Positions 1 to 10,963 of a DNA stretch of 64,000 nucleotides are shown here, one piece after another. The DNA is from Grammothele lineata. Taxonomy: Eukaryota; Basidiomycota; Agaricomycetes; Polyporales; Polyporaceae. Under the pieces are notes generated by a model. That model searched no databases. It saw only the letters and a list, made by a program, of their open reading frames with translations, and was not told the DNA's origin. Made by a program: the position numbers and the translations under genes. Location: positions 49,613 to 113,612 of the forward strand of contig NDFF03000222.1 in assembly GCA_002150815.3 (NCBI GenBank), read 5' to 3'. Each line of letters starts with the position of its first letter. The first letter of the stretch is position 1.

Positions 1-921
1 CAGTCACGATCACGTGTATCACCCCGCCCGCCGCCCGACGCCGGGTCCCGACCCGGTCTATCACTATTCCAAACGAGGAAACTCCGCCTTGAACAGCGAG
101 GTTCGGTTGCCGGCATGCCCTACGTTCTTTGTTTCCATCCACCTCACAGGTAACGTTCGCAATTCAATTAGTATCGCCCTCAGCCACTCACCGAATCGTG
201 GTTCATAACGATCTGACATCTCATTTCGGACACTGCCCCGACTTGTCACACGATGGCCCGTGGACCGTCGTGGCAACCACGCTACCGCAACGAAGTCGCA
301 GCAGGAGTTTCTCCAATGCAGCGTCGGCCCCGTTCTGCACGACCAGTAATGTGCAGAGCATCGCGCTAACGCTTTCTGGCACGATGTTGGACCCACTATT
401 CAGCCCGCTCTAGGTGAGTCGAGCCACATCTCGTAGAGCTACTGCATTGCTGAATGAATCCGTCTCGGACGTCCCGCATAAATCTGGACCACACGATCGC
501 CTCCTCTAGGCTATGCTGCGATCTCGTGATAATCCTTACAGCGCGATTTCTTTATGCAGGTACGCCGTACGCTCAGACTTCGATTACGGCGTCCACGACA
601 CCGCTATGGCGCACCAGATCGATCATTTCCTAAGATTGTAGTAGTTCCCGAGCTGCACTTCTTGAGCTCGCCGCAGGAGCAGCCCGGAAAGCCAACGAAG
701 CGAACGTTTGCACCCTCTCGAGTTCTTTTCCCACATTCCACATACCCTCTGTCTGGTACGCATGGCCGATGGCGCGGAGACAGTGTATTCCTCCATCACC
801 GTCGCTCGGTACATACTTACATCCTGTAGGTGTTGGACTGAATGGCTTCGTCGGAAGACGATGTCTCATTGAAATGAGGTAGAGTACATGATACGTTGAC
901 GCCCCCTCGAGATCACCTCTC
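1..921. other. Left-edge region, no supported gene
   Basis: I see no gene here that I can support. Short open frames exist on both strands but none has a signal peptide, recognisable motif or consistent splice structure. The region is downstream of SSP1, which reads leftward towards it. Confidence 0.6.
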
Positions 922-1620
922 CTACAGGCAGCTGCTGTCCTCTAAGCGCGAATGCTGTCAGTTCTCTGCGGTCTGCACGCAGCATCTAGAGCGGACGTAC
1001 GGCTGTCTTGGATAGTGAACGGAGCCGACTGCGCTACCTTGCCAGCGCTGTCCGTAATCTTCAGTGAGGTCTCCGTCCCTGCACGGATGCAACGTCATTA
1101 GGATTCAATAATCGAGTCGTCTCTGCATTCTTCGTACCAGCAGGAAAATCGGTGTTCCACTGGAAGCTGTGGCCGTTGAGGTCGGGAAACACCAGGCCAG
1201 AGGACGGGGTCTCGGCGATTCTGGATAGAGTAGCACACAAAAATCAACCAAACGACACGCCAATTGAAGGAGGTGCATGACGGCTTACTCCTTTCAAGTG
1301 AAAGCGATTGTAGAAGGATGTTCGTCAGTCTTTATCGAACATATGCAAGACGAAGGAGCCCACCAAGGTGAACGGCGCTGGAACAACAATCGAGTCATTG
1401 ATCAATATACGAGAAGTATTGAAACACTCACCGACGCCACCCTCCCAAGTGACCAAGGTGTTCTGGCACTGGACGGCGGTGGTCCTGATCGTGGTTGTAA
1501 ATGTGCCATCAGTCGTAGAACGTAGGATCATACTCACGGTGTGTTGATGATCAGAGACTGTGCCGACACGAGGGTGGTGGCGATAACTGCGGCAGCGACG
1601 ATAGAGAGGGAGAACTGCAT
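922..1620 (-). CDS. SSP1: small secreted Kre9/Knh1-like protein, 110 aa
   Basis: Predicted small secreted protein with a Kre9/Knh1-type beta-sandwich domain (Ser-Thr-rich GPI-anchored family). Family members act at the fungal cell surface; a biochemical role is not established. The start MQFSLSIVAAAV gives a signal peptide cut near VSAQS, then SLIINTP, QCQNTLVTWEGGVG, a middle strand around HSFQWNTDFPAG, KITDSAGKVAQSA, and the family C-terminus QDSSCL. Exons (minus): 1538-1620, 1432-1484, 1364-1377, 1289-1290, 1138-1220, 1001-1078, 922-941, totalling 333 nt. The fourth exon is only 2 nt (GA between AG and GTAAGC); the frame does not close without it. Two cysteines of the mature chain (QCQ and the terminal SSCL) could pair. 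It lacks the extra MKN signal-peptide start of SSP2-5 and is the most diverged copy. Confidence 0.82.
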
Positions 1621-1681
1621 GCTGAGTGAGAACGAGAGAACAATGACTCTGTGGTGGAGGTGGACAGTGTGTAGCTTGGGC

Positions 1682-1688
1682 TTATATA
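1682..1688 (-). promoter_or_regulatory. TATA box of SSP1
   Basis: TATATAA on the minus strand, about 62 nt before the SSP1 start codon. All five SSP genes have such a box at 60-90 nt. Confidence 0.6.
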
Positions 1689-2786
1689 CGGAGAACAGCT
1701 CCCATTCCCCCGCGCGCTCTACCCAGTCCACGTTCCTTATACATTGCGTAACTCGTTAACGATACGCAGTGTACCATGAATCTATGGAGCACGGGTGAGA
1801 GCGGGTTATGCGCAGACACTGTACCACCCGTCACATTGGTTCCCGACGTCGGCACGTCCGAGTTAGAATCAAATCGTTCAACCTTCTTGTATTGGAACGA
1901 AAATAAATTTTACGTAGCGTGACTGCGGCATTGCGGCCCTCCCGGGTTCTCTGTTGACTGTGTGCATGTTGCACAGCGCATGGCGGTTAAAGACATGTCT
2001 ATGAGATAGTGTTCCGTCAAGATCCAGAATTGACCCTGGTGGAAAGTCTCACAAAGGGAATTAATGCCCGTGTTGTGTACCGCGATATCAGGGTGGAAAA
2101 TGTTGGAATATTGTGCTACTTGAACGGCTATTGGAAAAGTCTCGCTTGGCTGGCAGCGGCATTGGTAAAGACGCATATGGGGCTACTTCTCGGGCTGAGA
2201 GAGCGTTCGCCGGGGTTGAGACGCCCCTTCAGGTATCTCTAGGTGAGTCATCAGCACTCGGACAGACCTTAGCGGACTGGGATCGCCGAGTCGTTGGCCG
2301 AGGCAATGAAAGCCTTCAAGCTCAGCCTCACACGAACGACGTGCGCAGCTGCCAATATGTCCTCGCCGCCGCGAGCTGCGCGCAGGCGTATGACCGAAGT
2401 CATGAAGCGCATACTTACACAGCGCTCGATCGCTTCAAATGGGGCTGTAGCGCGAGCAGAATAAAGACGATAGTGCACAGAAAGGAATGCGAGAAGATGG
2501 CTAGGCATTACGAGAACGATAGGTTTCACATCGAACTCCACGTGCGACCCGGCGAAGGCAAGGCCACAACGGAATAACTGGTTGTCTTAATACTTGAGCA
2601 ACGCTCGCATGCACGCAGGTGGTAGTAAACTCAGCAATAATTCCATCCTTGAACCGTCATTCCCTAAAGAAATCCCTAGAACAATCGAACACATCGGAGA
2701 GCAAAGCGAGAAAGAACATGAATGTCGTAACAGTCATCGGGGAATCCGCCTTTCATTCTTCAAGAGCACGGAGGTCTTCTCTTCTC
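1689..2786. other. Intergenic SSP1-SSP2, no supported gene
   Basis: A 154-codon frame on plus (2113-2577) and a 90-codon frame on minus overlap here, but neither resembles a family I know and neither is bounded by convincing splice or promoter signals. I treat the stretch as intergenic. Confidence 0.5.
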
Positions 2787-3528
2787 TCAGAGGCAGCTGT
2801 CGTTACCTAGGACAAAGACGGTCGAATTAGTGACTTATATCAGACGAGACATTTGTTAGAGCGCTCCAAAGACTCGAATGCACGTACCGCTAGCGAGGAC
2901 AAGGAAGTCCCCCGTCTTCGCAATAGTCCCCGCGTTGTCTTCAACTTGTGCAAAGACGACGACACCTAAGACCGAGATCAGCGAAGTTTCGTCCAAACGC
3001 TTCAAGGAAACACTTACCTGAAGGGACATTGACAAGCCAAGTGTAGCTCGTGTCAGTCGAGAAGTCGTTCCCGTTAGCGGCGACGATTGCCGTTCCGGAA
3101 CCGCTAGACGTGCGCTCGACAGCACTGAAAACGATTGTCGCGTGAGCTTATAACAATCATCAAACGTTACGAAGGAGAAACGCACTTCTGCCAGACATTT
3201 CGGAGAGCAAACATGTCCCGGGTTAGCCTCTAATCGAAGAACTCAATCGCATAGAAGTCCTCACCCAAATGTACGGGCCTGAAAGCACGGTAAGTCCACA
3301 AGTCAAACAAGTCAATGTAGTAAGACTTACTGTCCCCTCCGGACCACGTAAACGTGGCGTTTTGGCATTGAATCACCTGGGCACTATGAGATAAATCCTA
3401 TGAATACAATCCAAAGCAGAGGGAAAAAGGTCTCCTCACGGCGTATTGATGACGAGAGGGTCAGCCGCAACAGCGACGGACGCCGCGCAGGCGACAGCCA
3501 AAAGAGAAAGGACGTTCTTCATGGACAT
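2787..3528 (-). CDS. SSP2: small secreted Kre9/Knh1-like protein, 120 aa
   Basis: Second tandem member of the Kre9/Knh1-like family. The start is MSMKNVLSLLAVACA, a clear signal peptide ending near AVAADP, followed by LVINTP, QCQNATFTWSGGD, SPYIW, a central loop rich in Gly/Ser/Asn, SYTWLVNVPSG, VFAQVEDNAGTIAKTGDF and a terminal NDSCL. Exons (minus): 3440-3528, 3331-3383, 3265-3278, 3186-3187, 3018-3124, 2888-2965, 2787-2806; the sum is 363 nt, an exact reading frame. The 2-nt exon is AA between CAG and GTGCGT. The fifth exon is 24 nt longer than in SSP1, SSP4 and SSP5, giving a longer loop before the TW strand. The start MSMKN is chosen because SSP3-5 share M-x-M-K at the same place. The core GGVG motif of the family is GGDS here. 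Confidence 0.85.
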
Positions 3529-3616
3529 GACTTGAGAGGAGACAAGGAGGCTTTTGAGATACTGCGAAGCGAGAATGGGAGGGCGGTTGGCTCTGCCGCT
3601 AGCATGCGGAGGCGGC

Positions 3617-3623
3617 TTATATA
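3617..3623 (-). promoter_or_regulatory. TATA box of SSP2
   Basis: TATATAA on the minus strand, about 89 nt upstream of the SSP2 start codon. Confidence 0.6.
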
Positions 3624-3719
3624 GCACCAACATGATCGAAACCATGTGTACTTCACCTGCGGTATCCTGACACGGGGCGTGCTTGAGGCGGGCGTTCCGG
3701 TACGCCAAGCTCTTTAGGA

Positions 3720-3735
3720 TGGATAGAAGCATGAT
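3720..3735 (-). promoter_or_regulatory. 16-bp upstream element shared with SSP4 and SSP5
   Basis: Minus-strand ATCATGCTTCTATCCA, about 190 nt upstream of the SSP2 start. The identical 16-mer lies about 210 nt upstream of SSP4, and a one-mismatch copy about 190 nt upstream of SSP5. I did not find it before SSP1 or SSP3. Candidate transcription-factor site or remnant of a duplicated promoter. Confidence 0.5.
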
Positions 3736-4917
3736 GTAGTATATTCAGGATCTACACAGAGGCGATACGTACCCGTTCGAAACGTTGGAAGTGTGTACGC
3801 GATGAATAAGGATGATGGGAGTGAGGCCAATGCATGTTCTCGACTAGTTCACCGTAGCGTGATATGGCGGCATAGTCTCCAGCCGCTTAATCGTAATGCA
3901 GCAGGTCGAGAGTGTCAGCTCTCTATCTAGAATGAAATGGGAGGTGAAATCAACACTCACCAGGTCTGAATAATAGAGACTACTTACCAGTGATAACAAA
4001 ATCAGAACGGCTTGACGCCGATGACGCTGTGGACGCCGCTGCAGAGTCGAGGCTGAGGCAGTGCTGCGAACAGCGCCTTCGAGCAAGCGAGGTGTTGGGA
4101 CTTGGTAAGGCATGTTACGGGAGCGGAGAAAGCAGGCCTTGTCGGCTAATCGTCGCCGCTAACAAGAACACAGCTTCGGTCTTCAAACTTTCAAGTTCGA
4201 GGTTACTACTCGGATATCGCCCTCTGGGTTGGTCAAACTCTCGAGAATTACTGGTGATGGATACCTTCTTTACAAACCGCTCGACGGACATAACAATCAA
4301 TCCATCCTTGGCTGCCCGCCCAGAGGCTCCTATTGATCTGGGATACGTACGAAAACACTGTAAGCACTCACATACATAAGGGTATGTGCTCTTGTACGAC
4401 GGCTTTGGTCTTCAACTTGTTCGCAGCCTCGCAGTCTTATCACGTGGGCCCCAAGCCAACTCCTAAAGGCGCAGACAGAGTGGGACGTGCATCATCAAAT
4501 ATATGGGAGGTCCGGATATTCGTGTAGTTCGAGAGCGTTACTGACAACGAGCAAGGACGGTCGACGTCGACACTGAGAGAGGAGGGAGTTGAAATTGCTT
4601 TGATCCCGGGCCGAGTGGTGAAATGACGTCATCGATACACGTACGCGCGATTACGCTGTACGCTAACGAGCACGTGGAAGAGACGCTCAAAATTCAAGTC
4701 TTCAAGGCGTCATCAACTGACGGCCACCTATATGGCTTGTGAATATCCATGCAGTGTTCAAGTTGCTCTAGGAACAGGTACTTGCTATAACTACAACGGT
4801 GCCACCGACTCTAGCGACGCATGCAGTGAAGGTCAGTCCCAAGTCAGACCCCTAGGAAAGACTCCTCGCTAATGTAAACATCCACCGGAGCCGGTGACCC
4901 TCCGTCATCCAGTCAGA
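3736..4917. other. Intergenic SSP2-SSP3, no supported gene
   Basis: No supported gene. A patch near 4010-4075 shares two exact blocks (ACGCCGATGA and AGTGCTGCGAACAG) with 6065-6117 beyond SSP3, so the two flanks of SSP3 contain related non-coding sequence, consistent with tandem duplication of the SSP units. Confidence 0.5.
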
Positions 4918-5650
4918 TCAAAGACAGCTGCTATCGTCTGCAGAAGTGGAATTAGGCCATTGACACACATAGAACCAATCTCATAGAACGTACTGCTAGG
5001 CTGCACGGTGAAGTTCGACGACCGCGCCACGGTGCCGACAGAATCTTCGATCTGGATGAACGCGATACTCCCTTCCATCACAGTATCAGCTGTGCTGAGT
5101 AGAGTGCCTTTCAAGTATGCGCATACCTGCAGGAAGGAATACATTCCACGTGAAGCTAGTGGCGTCTAGGGTAACAGGGCCGTCGACAGGGAAGACGGGC
5201 TCGTTCGGGAACCCTACAACTTGAAAGGCACTGGATTGGACAGATTTGTAAGTGGACCATGAACTCGTTGCAGAGAATAGGAGAAACGTACGTCTTTTGA
5301 TGATCATACACAAGCATAGATCGTTGCATCAGCTATCTGCTGGACGAGATAATTAACTCGACGAGACGCTCTTACCCAAGTGTACTGGGGACCTGCGGGC
5401 AGAGGCGATCAATAAGAGCCAAACAGACTAAGTACGATGGTATGACTGACCAACGCCTCCAGACCATGTGAAGTTTGCTGGTATGCACTGCGCCGTCTGA
5501 GGACTAAAAGCAGCCAATACGCGTCAGCACGAATATATGCTAAGAGACAAGCACAGCGTACGGGAGGTTGACGACCAGAGGGTCAACAGCAATGGCAACA
5601 GAGGCCATCAAAGCGGCCGCAAAGAGGGAGAGGACGGTCTTCATGGCCAT
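4918..5650 (-). CDS. SSP3: small secreted Kre9/Knh1-like protein, 120 aa
   Basis: Third tandem Kre9/Knh1-like secreted protein. The start MAMKTVLSLFAAALM is a signal peptide cut near IAVDP, then LVVNLP, QCIPANFTWSGGVG, PQYTW, a loop, ATSFTWNVFLPAG, IAFIQIEDSVGTVARSS and the terminal NDSSCL. Exons (minus): 5562-5650, 5451-5503, 5376-5392, 5292-5293, 5127-5230, 4994-5071, 4918-4937, total 363 nt. The 2-nt exon is AC, framed by AAAG and GTACGTTT. Exon 3 is 17 nt instead of 14, adding one codon. If the strong donor after PQYTW is used, the next usable long exon (acceptor at 5231) is in frame only with the 2-nt exon. Likely exported to the wall or medium; molecular partner unknown. Confidence 0.84.
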
Positions 5651-5730
5651 TGCGCAAGCGTTGGAGAGCCTAGTATGGTAGAGAATGAGGCAGACGGGGG
5701 TGCTGAATCCGAGACCGAAATCCTTCAGAC

Positions 5731-5737
5731 TTTATAC
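5731..5737 (-). promoter_or_regulatory. TATA box of SSP3
   Basis: GTATAAA on the minus strand, about 81 nt before the SSP3 start codon. Confidence 0.5.
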
Positions 5738-6552
5738 CTGTCCGCGTACAACTCGCTAAGTAGCAACCGAGAACTAACATCTGCGACACACCGCGCACTA
5801 ACTCCCGTCGTGCTACGTACGAGGCGGGCATCATGGCCGGAATCCGGGCTGAGCGGAAGTGATCAGTTCGTAGGGCCGAGCGGTACGTAGATCAGTGTCG
5901 CTCGTAGAGCATGGGACCTCTACGTAGCTGCTTCAGCTGAACACTGTACAGTTGAAGAATTGCGCTTTCAAGCCGTACGCGAGCGTTTCTGGATCACATC
6001 CTTTGAGGGAATTCAGCTACAGTTTAGACCGTACACGCCCAATTCGCAAGGACTCGAGGACGGAGGCGCTCACGCCGATGAAAACGCCAAGGAAGTGCTG
6101 CGAACAGGAAAGCAACAGTAATGCGTTTGAGCTTCAGATCTCATTGTTGTGGCTAGACGCAATTTGCCTTGGCGGAATAAAATGGCCGTCCGCGCGAACC
6201 GCCCTCCGCCTGAGCACGTTGCGGATGCCATGAGCTAGTAGGATGGACACTCATATTTCTGACGCTACTCGCAGTAAAATGAAGCAGACCTCTCATTAGT
6301 TCTGACCATCTACCACGTCATTCAAAGACAAAGCGAACGAGACGTAGAATAGGTCACGTCGCGGCGCGGACGCGAGAGTAGACCGGCGACACGCTGCACC
6401 CCTCCGCGCTCGCGCGCGGACCGGAATGCCGATTCCAACGGAGCTACATTCTGACAACTCCCGAGCGTCACCACGACGCCGTCGCGAGTATTCGGCTTGC
6501 TACTATAGTCTATTACACACCGACGCGCATCCCCGCTCTGTATGTACTTAGT
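5738..6552. other. Intergenic SSP3-MFS1, no supported gene
   Basis: No gene supported. It holds the 3' flank of MFS1 and the 5' flank of SSP3, with the repeated patch at 6065-6117 noted for the SSP2-SSP3 gap. Confidence 0.5.
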
Positions 6553-9193
6553 CTACAAGGTGTACCGGAAGTCCGGCGCGCGGTCGCCCAGCCTGCGCAG
6601 CTCCTCTGGCGTGTACTTGACGCCCTGCTCGTTCGCCTCCTTGACGGCCGCGTCGCGCCGCGCGTTGATGTGCTTGTAGGAGAAGACGGTGATGGGGACG
6701 ACGATGAGCCCGATGCCGACGAACATCATCTCTATGCCGTCTGTGTGTGTGCCGCAAACGTCAGTCATTTCCATTGGAGAAGGGCACAAAAGGCAGAAGG
6801 GAGAGGGGAGGGGGACGTACGTCCGAGAATGTACCGCGGTGCGTCCTGCGTGCGGTATATGTTGCTCGCGATCGCGCCCCCGAAGTTGCCGATCCCGATC
6901 TGGAACGCCATCCCCACCCCGCGCTTGTAGTGCCCCGCGAGGTTGTTCCCGAGCCTATAGCCCCCACGCCCTCACGTCAGCCCACCTTCACCTGCGCGGA
7001 CGACTCGCGAAGGCATGGGTGCTAGTGACTTACCAGGCGACGACCCCAGGGAACGCGGCGTACGCGCCCGCGACGACGAGGAAGGTGCCGAAGTACTTGA
7101 CGCCGATGCTCACATCCGAGATGTTGATTGCGAAGCCGACGAGGCAGTACAGCAGGCCTGCGAGAACGAACGGGTACCGCTTCTTGATGCGGTCGGACCA
7201 GATGGCCCATACGAGGAGCTCGAGGGCTGGAAGAGCGGGACGTGCGATATTAGCGCGTGTCTTGAGGACCGAGGGACATGTAGGGGAACGTACTGGCGAA
7301 GACGTATGGAGGGACGGTGAGCAGTTGTGAGATGGCGGTGTTGAAACCGAAGCTGCGGGCGTGGAGGGATATATTAGTTCGCTGTCCTGGAGCACGACAC
7401 GGGGGGCTTCACGTACCCATTGATGATGGAGCTAGAGCGATGGAGATAGTCAGCATTCCAGTACAATCTAATTCCATTATTTGAATAACACGTACGGAAG
7501 GAACAGCGTGATACCAAACACTGCAAAACCCTCAGTCAGATCTCCCACGCAGGTGAAACCATACGTATTCGCATTGCTTACCCGGCGTGATCACAGACAT
7601 GTAGATCAAAATGTGCGCATACACCTGCCAGTCCTTCAACACCTGCCAGATATGCCTCATCTCGAAGTGCTCCTCCTCTCCAACCGAGGAGTTGTCGTAC
7701 TCTACCGCCGCGCCAATCCCGTGTCAGCGCACGAACATCACCCCAATACACAGGCGCGAAGACTCACTCTTGCGGTGGACGACCCACGCGCGCTCCTCGG
7801 GCGTGAGGAAGCTCGCGGTGTGCGGGAAGTCGACGAGCACTGCGCGCCGCGTGTAAGTGCGGGGATCAGCCACAGTGCACACGGAGGTGCGATGTCGATG
7901 ACGTCATGGCGCTTACGTACCGAAGAACGAGATGAGGCCGACAACGAACGTCAGGATGCCCTCGATGATCTGCATCGCCAACCGTCAGTACCTCTCGCTC
8001 TCGCACTAAAGATGGAGAAGAGGAAGTAGGGAGGGGACGTACGAAGATCCACGACCACCCGAGCAAGCCCGCGGTCCCTGACATGAACGAGATGCCGAAG
8101 GCTAGCAGGCCGGAGAACGCGCCCGCGAGTGTGGCTCCCCCGAAGAAGAGGCCGACGCGGAATTGGAGCATGTGCCGGGGGTACCAAATTGACAGGCTGC
8201 ACATACACGCGATGAGAAAAAGTGATATGATAGACGAGAAGAAGGAGACGCACTAGTAGACGACACCAGGGAACAGACCGGCCTCAGCGACCCCGAGGCA
8301 TATCCGGGCGCCGACGAGTTGGGGATAGCTAGCGGGCAGTCACGGGTTAGCTCTGGAGTGCAAGGGTCAGGGACGACGAGGCAGCTTACTTCTTGACGAT
8401 TCCCATGAGCGTCCTGAAGATGAATGTCAGCGTCGGGGGCGTGGCCCCGGGTGCTGTGAGGCTGCACGAGGGGAACTCACATGACTGTTCCCCAGGCGAG
8501 CTAGAGGGAGACTCGTGAGCGACAACGAGGCGGGAGGACGGGAGGCGAGTACGTACGGTGATTCCGGGGAGCCATCTTGATGGTCTGAACTTCTTCAGGA
8601 CGAGACTGAGGTAGAAGAACGGTGAGCAACGGCAGTCAGAGTTTGTGGATGAAGAAGGCGTACTTGGCGGGGCATTCGCAGAGGCAGTACGGCTAATGTT
8701 TACGCGATGTGAGAGGAGATACGCGGCGTATGAGCGGCGCTCCGGCACTCACGACAAAGAACATCGTCTTCGAATAGATGTTAGCGCATCGATGGGCTGA
8801 GTCAAGATGAGGTTCTTACTAAGGCGATATTATATTTGTTTCCGGTCAAGTTCAACTGCGTCGTCAGCCCCTGCAACTTCGCATTTCCTACATGCACCCT
8901 CCTCAGCACCACCCAACCCCCCAAATCCCTACCCACTCACCAATATTCCCTCTATCCAAAAACGAGCACAAATACATAAGCGTCAAGATCGGCATGAGCC
9001 GCATATCGATCTTGCGCCACAGCGCCCTCTCCTGCTCCGGCGTGAGCTCCGGCGGGGGCGGGAGCGTCTCCTCTCCCCCGTAGTACGCGAGCTCCGCGCC
9101 GACCTTGGCGGGCGTGATGAGGCCCGAGTCCTCGACGGACGCCTTCTCTGCGCTTTGGGTCTCTGCGTGTGTGTCGCTGCCTTTCTCGGACAT
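6553..9193 (-). CDS. MFS1: Dal5-like anion:cation symporter family transporter
   Basis: Twelve-helix plasma-membrane carrier of the MFS anion:cation symporter family (fungal allantoate/nicotinate/vitamin permease relatives); the substrate cannot be told from sequence. The N-terminus MSEKGSDTHAE leads to TPEQERALWRKIDMRLMPIL and the first helix with CSFLDRGNI. Later blocks include VLKKFRPSRWLPGIT, VLVDFPHTASFLTPEERAW, YDNSSVGEEEHFEMRHI and the shared C-terminus GDRAPDFRYTL. Roughly 17 exons, including the 15-nt exon TMFFV at 8753-8767, the same architecture as MFS2-7. It is the only copy on the minus strand, divergent from the AAA gene. Its synonymous sites are clearly more G/C-rich than those of MFS2-7, so it is probably an older copy under stronger constraint. 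The start is set by the conserved MSEK opening shared by all copies. Confidence 0.93.
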
Positions 9194-10963
9194 CGTGATA
9201 GGTAGGGTCGTTGGGATCCGTTAGTCGTCAGGAGATGGGCGGTCGCAGGCTGCCTGGAAGAGGCGGGGCAGAGAGGAAGGGAGAGCCGTCCGTCGTACAC
9301 GCGCACGTAACGCGGCTGCCCCCATCCTTATATGCCTCAGTTACTCCCAAGCGTTCAAGGCTCCATACCGGCTCCTACGCGTGCGGCGTGAAGCGTGCGG
9401 CGCGCGGGTGCCCGGACGTCGCGTCGTACACACGCTAATCCGACCCACCCGCCCGGGCGGACGGAGCCCGAGGGCTACGGTGTCGCTATCGACGCAGGCG
9501 GAGGTGCGTTTGGGCGGGTGTAAAAGTAGAACGGCCAGGTACGTAGAACGCGTTTGGCAGGCGGGGCCGATGCATATCCACGGGGGCTTCTCATGTGAAC
9601 GACGGGTGGGGGCTTCCCAGGGGAGACTGGTGGTAGAGGTATCGCGGTTTACTGCACAAATGTCCTGGGGAAAAAGCCGTGTTGAGAAAAGCGTAGAGAA
9701 ACCTATTAAGAGCACTTACAGATTGAGAGAAACCGTCGATGGAAGAAGGAAACCTGTAGCAGGGGCGGCACGCCCGGAACAGCGATAAGAGCTCGGAGAC
9801 GAGGTGGGAGCTGTGGACGCGTTCTTGGCCGCGAACCCGTGGTTGTTGATGGGTGTGTATGCCGCTGTTTCGGTAAGTTCAGCGGCTGTTCGTACTTGGG
9901 TGCACAGGCCCATCGGCGAAGTCGCTCGCTCGGAGCTGTGAACGATGTTAGAATCTTTGGGTGTTGCCAGGAATAGACGTGAAAGTGGCGAGAGTGACTC
10001 GAGTGGTACTCGGATTCTCATGTAAATACAGAGTCTCCCTTTTTCAGATTGTAGAGGGGCAGGTGTGGAGCAGAAGCAGAGCTCACATCGTGTGCGGCGA
10101 GATTGGCCATCAGCGGAGGCGTCGGGTGGGCGGGGATTGAATCTGAGCGTCTCCGCCCGGAATGGGGTTCGTTCCGCCACGCCGACGTGCGTGGGAGCCT
10201 GCCTAAAAAGGACAGGCGGCGGGGTTGCGCTCCTATTTCGCTCTCCAATCTGCAAGCGCGTCCGAGCAACTCGGCCACTTCAGTCTCAACCGGTCTTGTT
10301 CTCGGACTTGTTGGGCCTGCATTCCACCTCCATATCCTACGAATTTCACGACTCCGTCGACGCTCCGCCACCCTCGAACTCGCGTGGCCACCGAAGCCCA
10401 ATCGGACGGCTGGGTTGTCGCACTCCCACTGGCCATATCCGAGTCACGTCCCCGACACGCACGGTACCGCACTGTCGCCGCCTTGCGGGTGATGCGCCGA
10501 GGCTGAGCAAGCTCTGCGGTGCGTCATTTCTGTCTGCGTGCTTACCTGCGGCTTCACTTATCAGTCCATCGGTGGCTCCGCCGCGCGTTCGCAGGCCAGG
10601 ATCTGAAAACGAGCTACCCAACACTCCGCGCCTCAGCAGCACCCAGCGCCCTCGATCGCGGCATCGCCGCTCATTTCCGCACCGCTCCTGACACATTCGC
10701 CGCCGGCGGCTCCCTCGTCCGCTGCGCTGCAGCGCTGCAACCACCCAGCCGCTGCTCTCTTTCCCTCTCCTTTGTAGCCCCGTGCAGAGGCCACCCCTGC
10801 ACGCCAACACGAGGCTCATATATCTTCCTCGCCACCCCCTTATAACGGCCCACGCGCGCGCCTCGCCTCGCCCCGCCCTTTGTTCTCCCCGTCCACCGCT
10901 CAGAAGCACACACGTACGCACGCACGTACGTACGCTCGCCCGCCCACCCGCTGAGAGCCGAAG
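9194..10963. promoter_or_regulatory. Divergent intergenic region MFS1/AAA
   Basis: About 1.8 kb between two divergently transcribed genes. No gene is supported; the long GC-rich frames on both strands lack motifs. Near the AAA start there is a run of ACGTACG/ACGCACG units (10909-10934), probably in the 5' UTR, and AT-rich candidate core-promoter sequence near 10815-10850. Confidence 0.5.
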
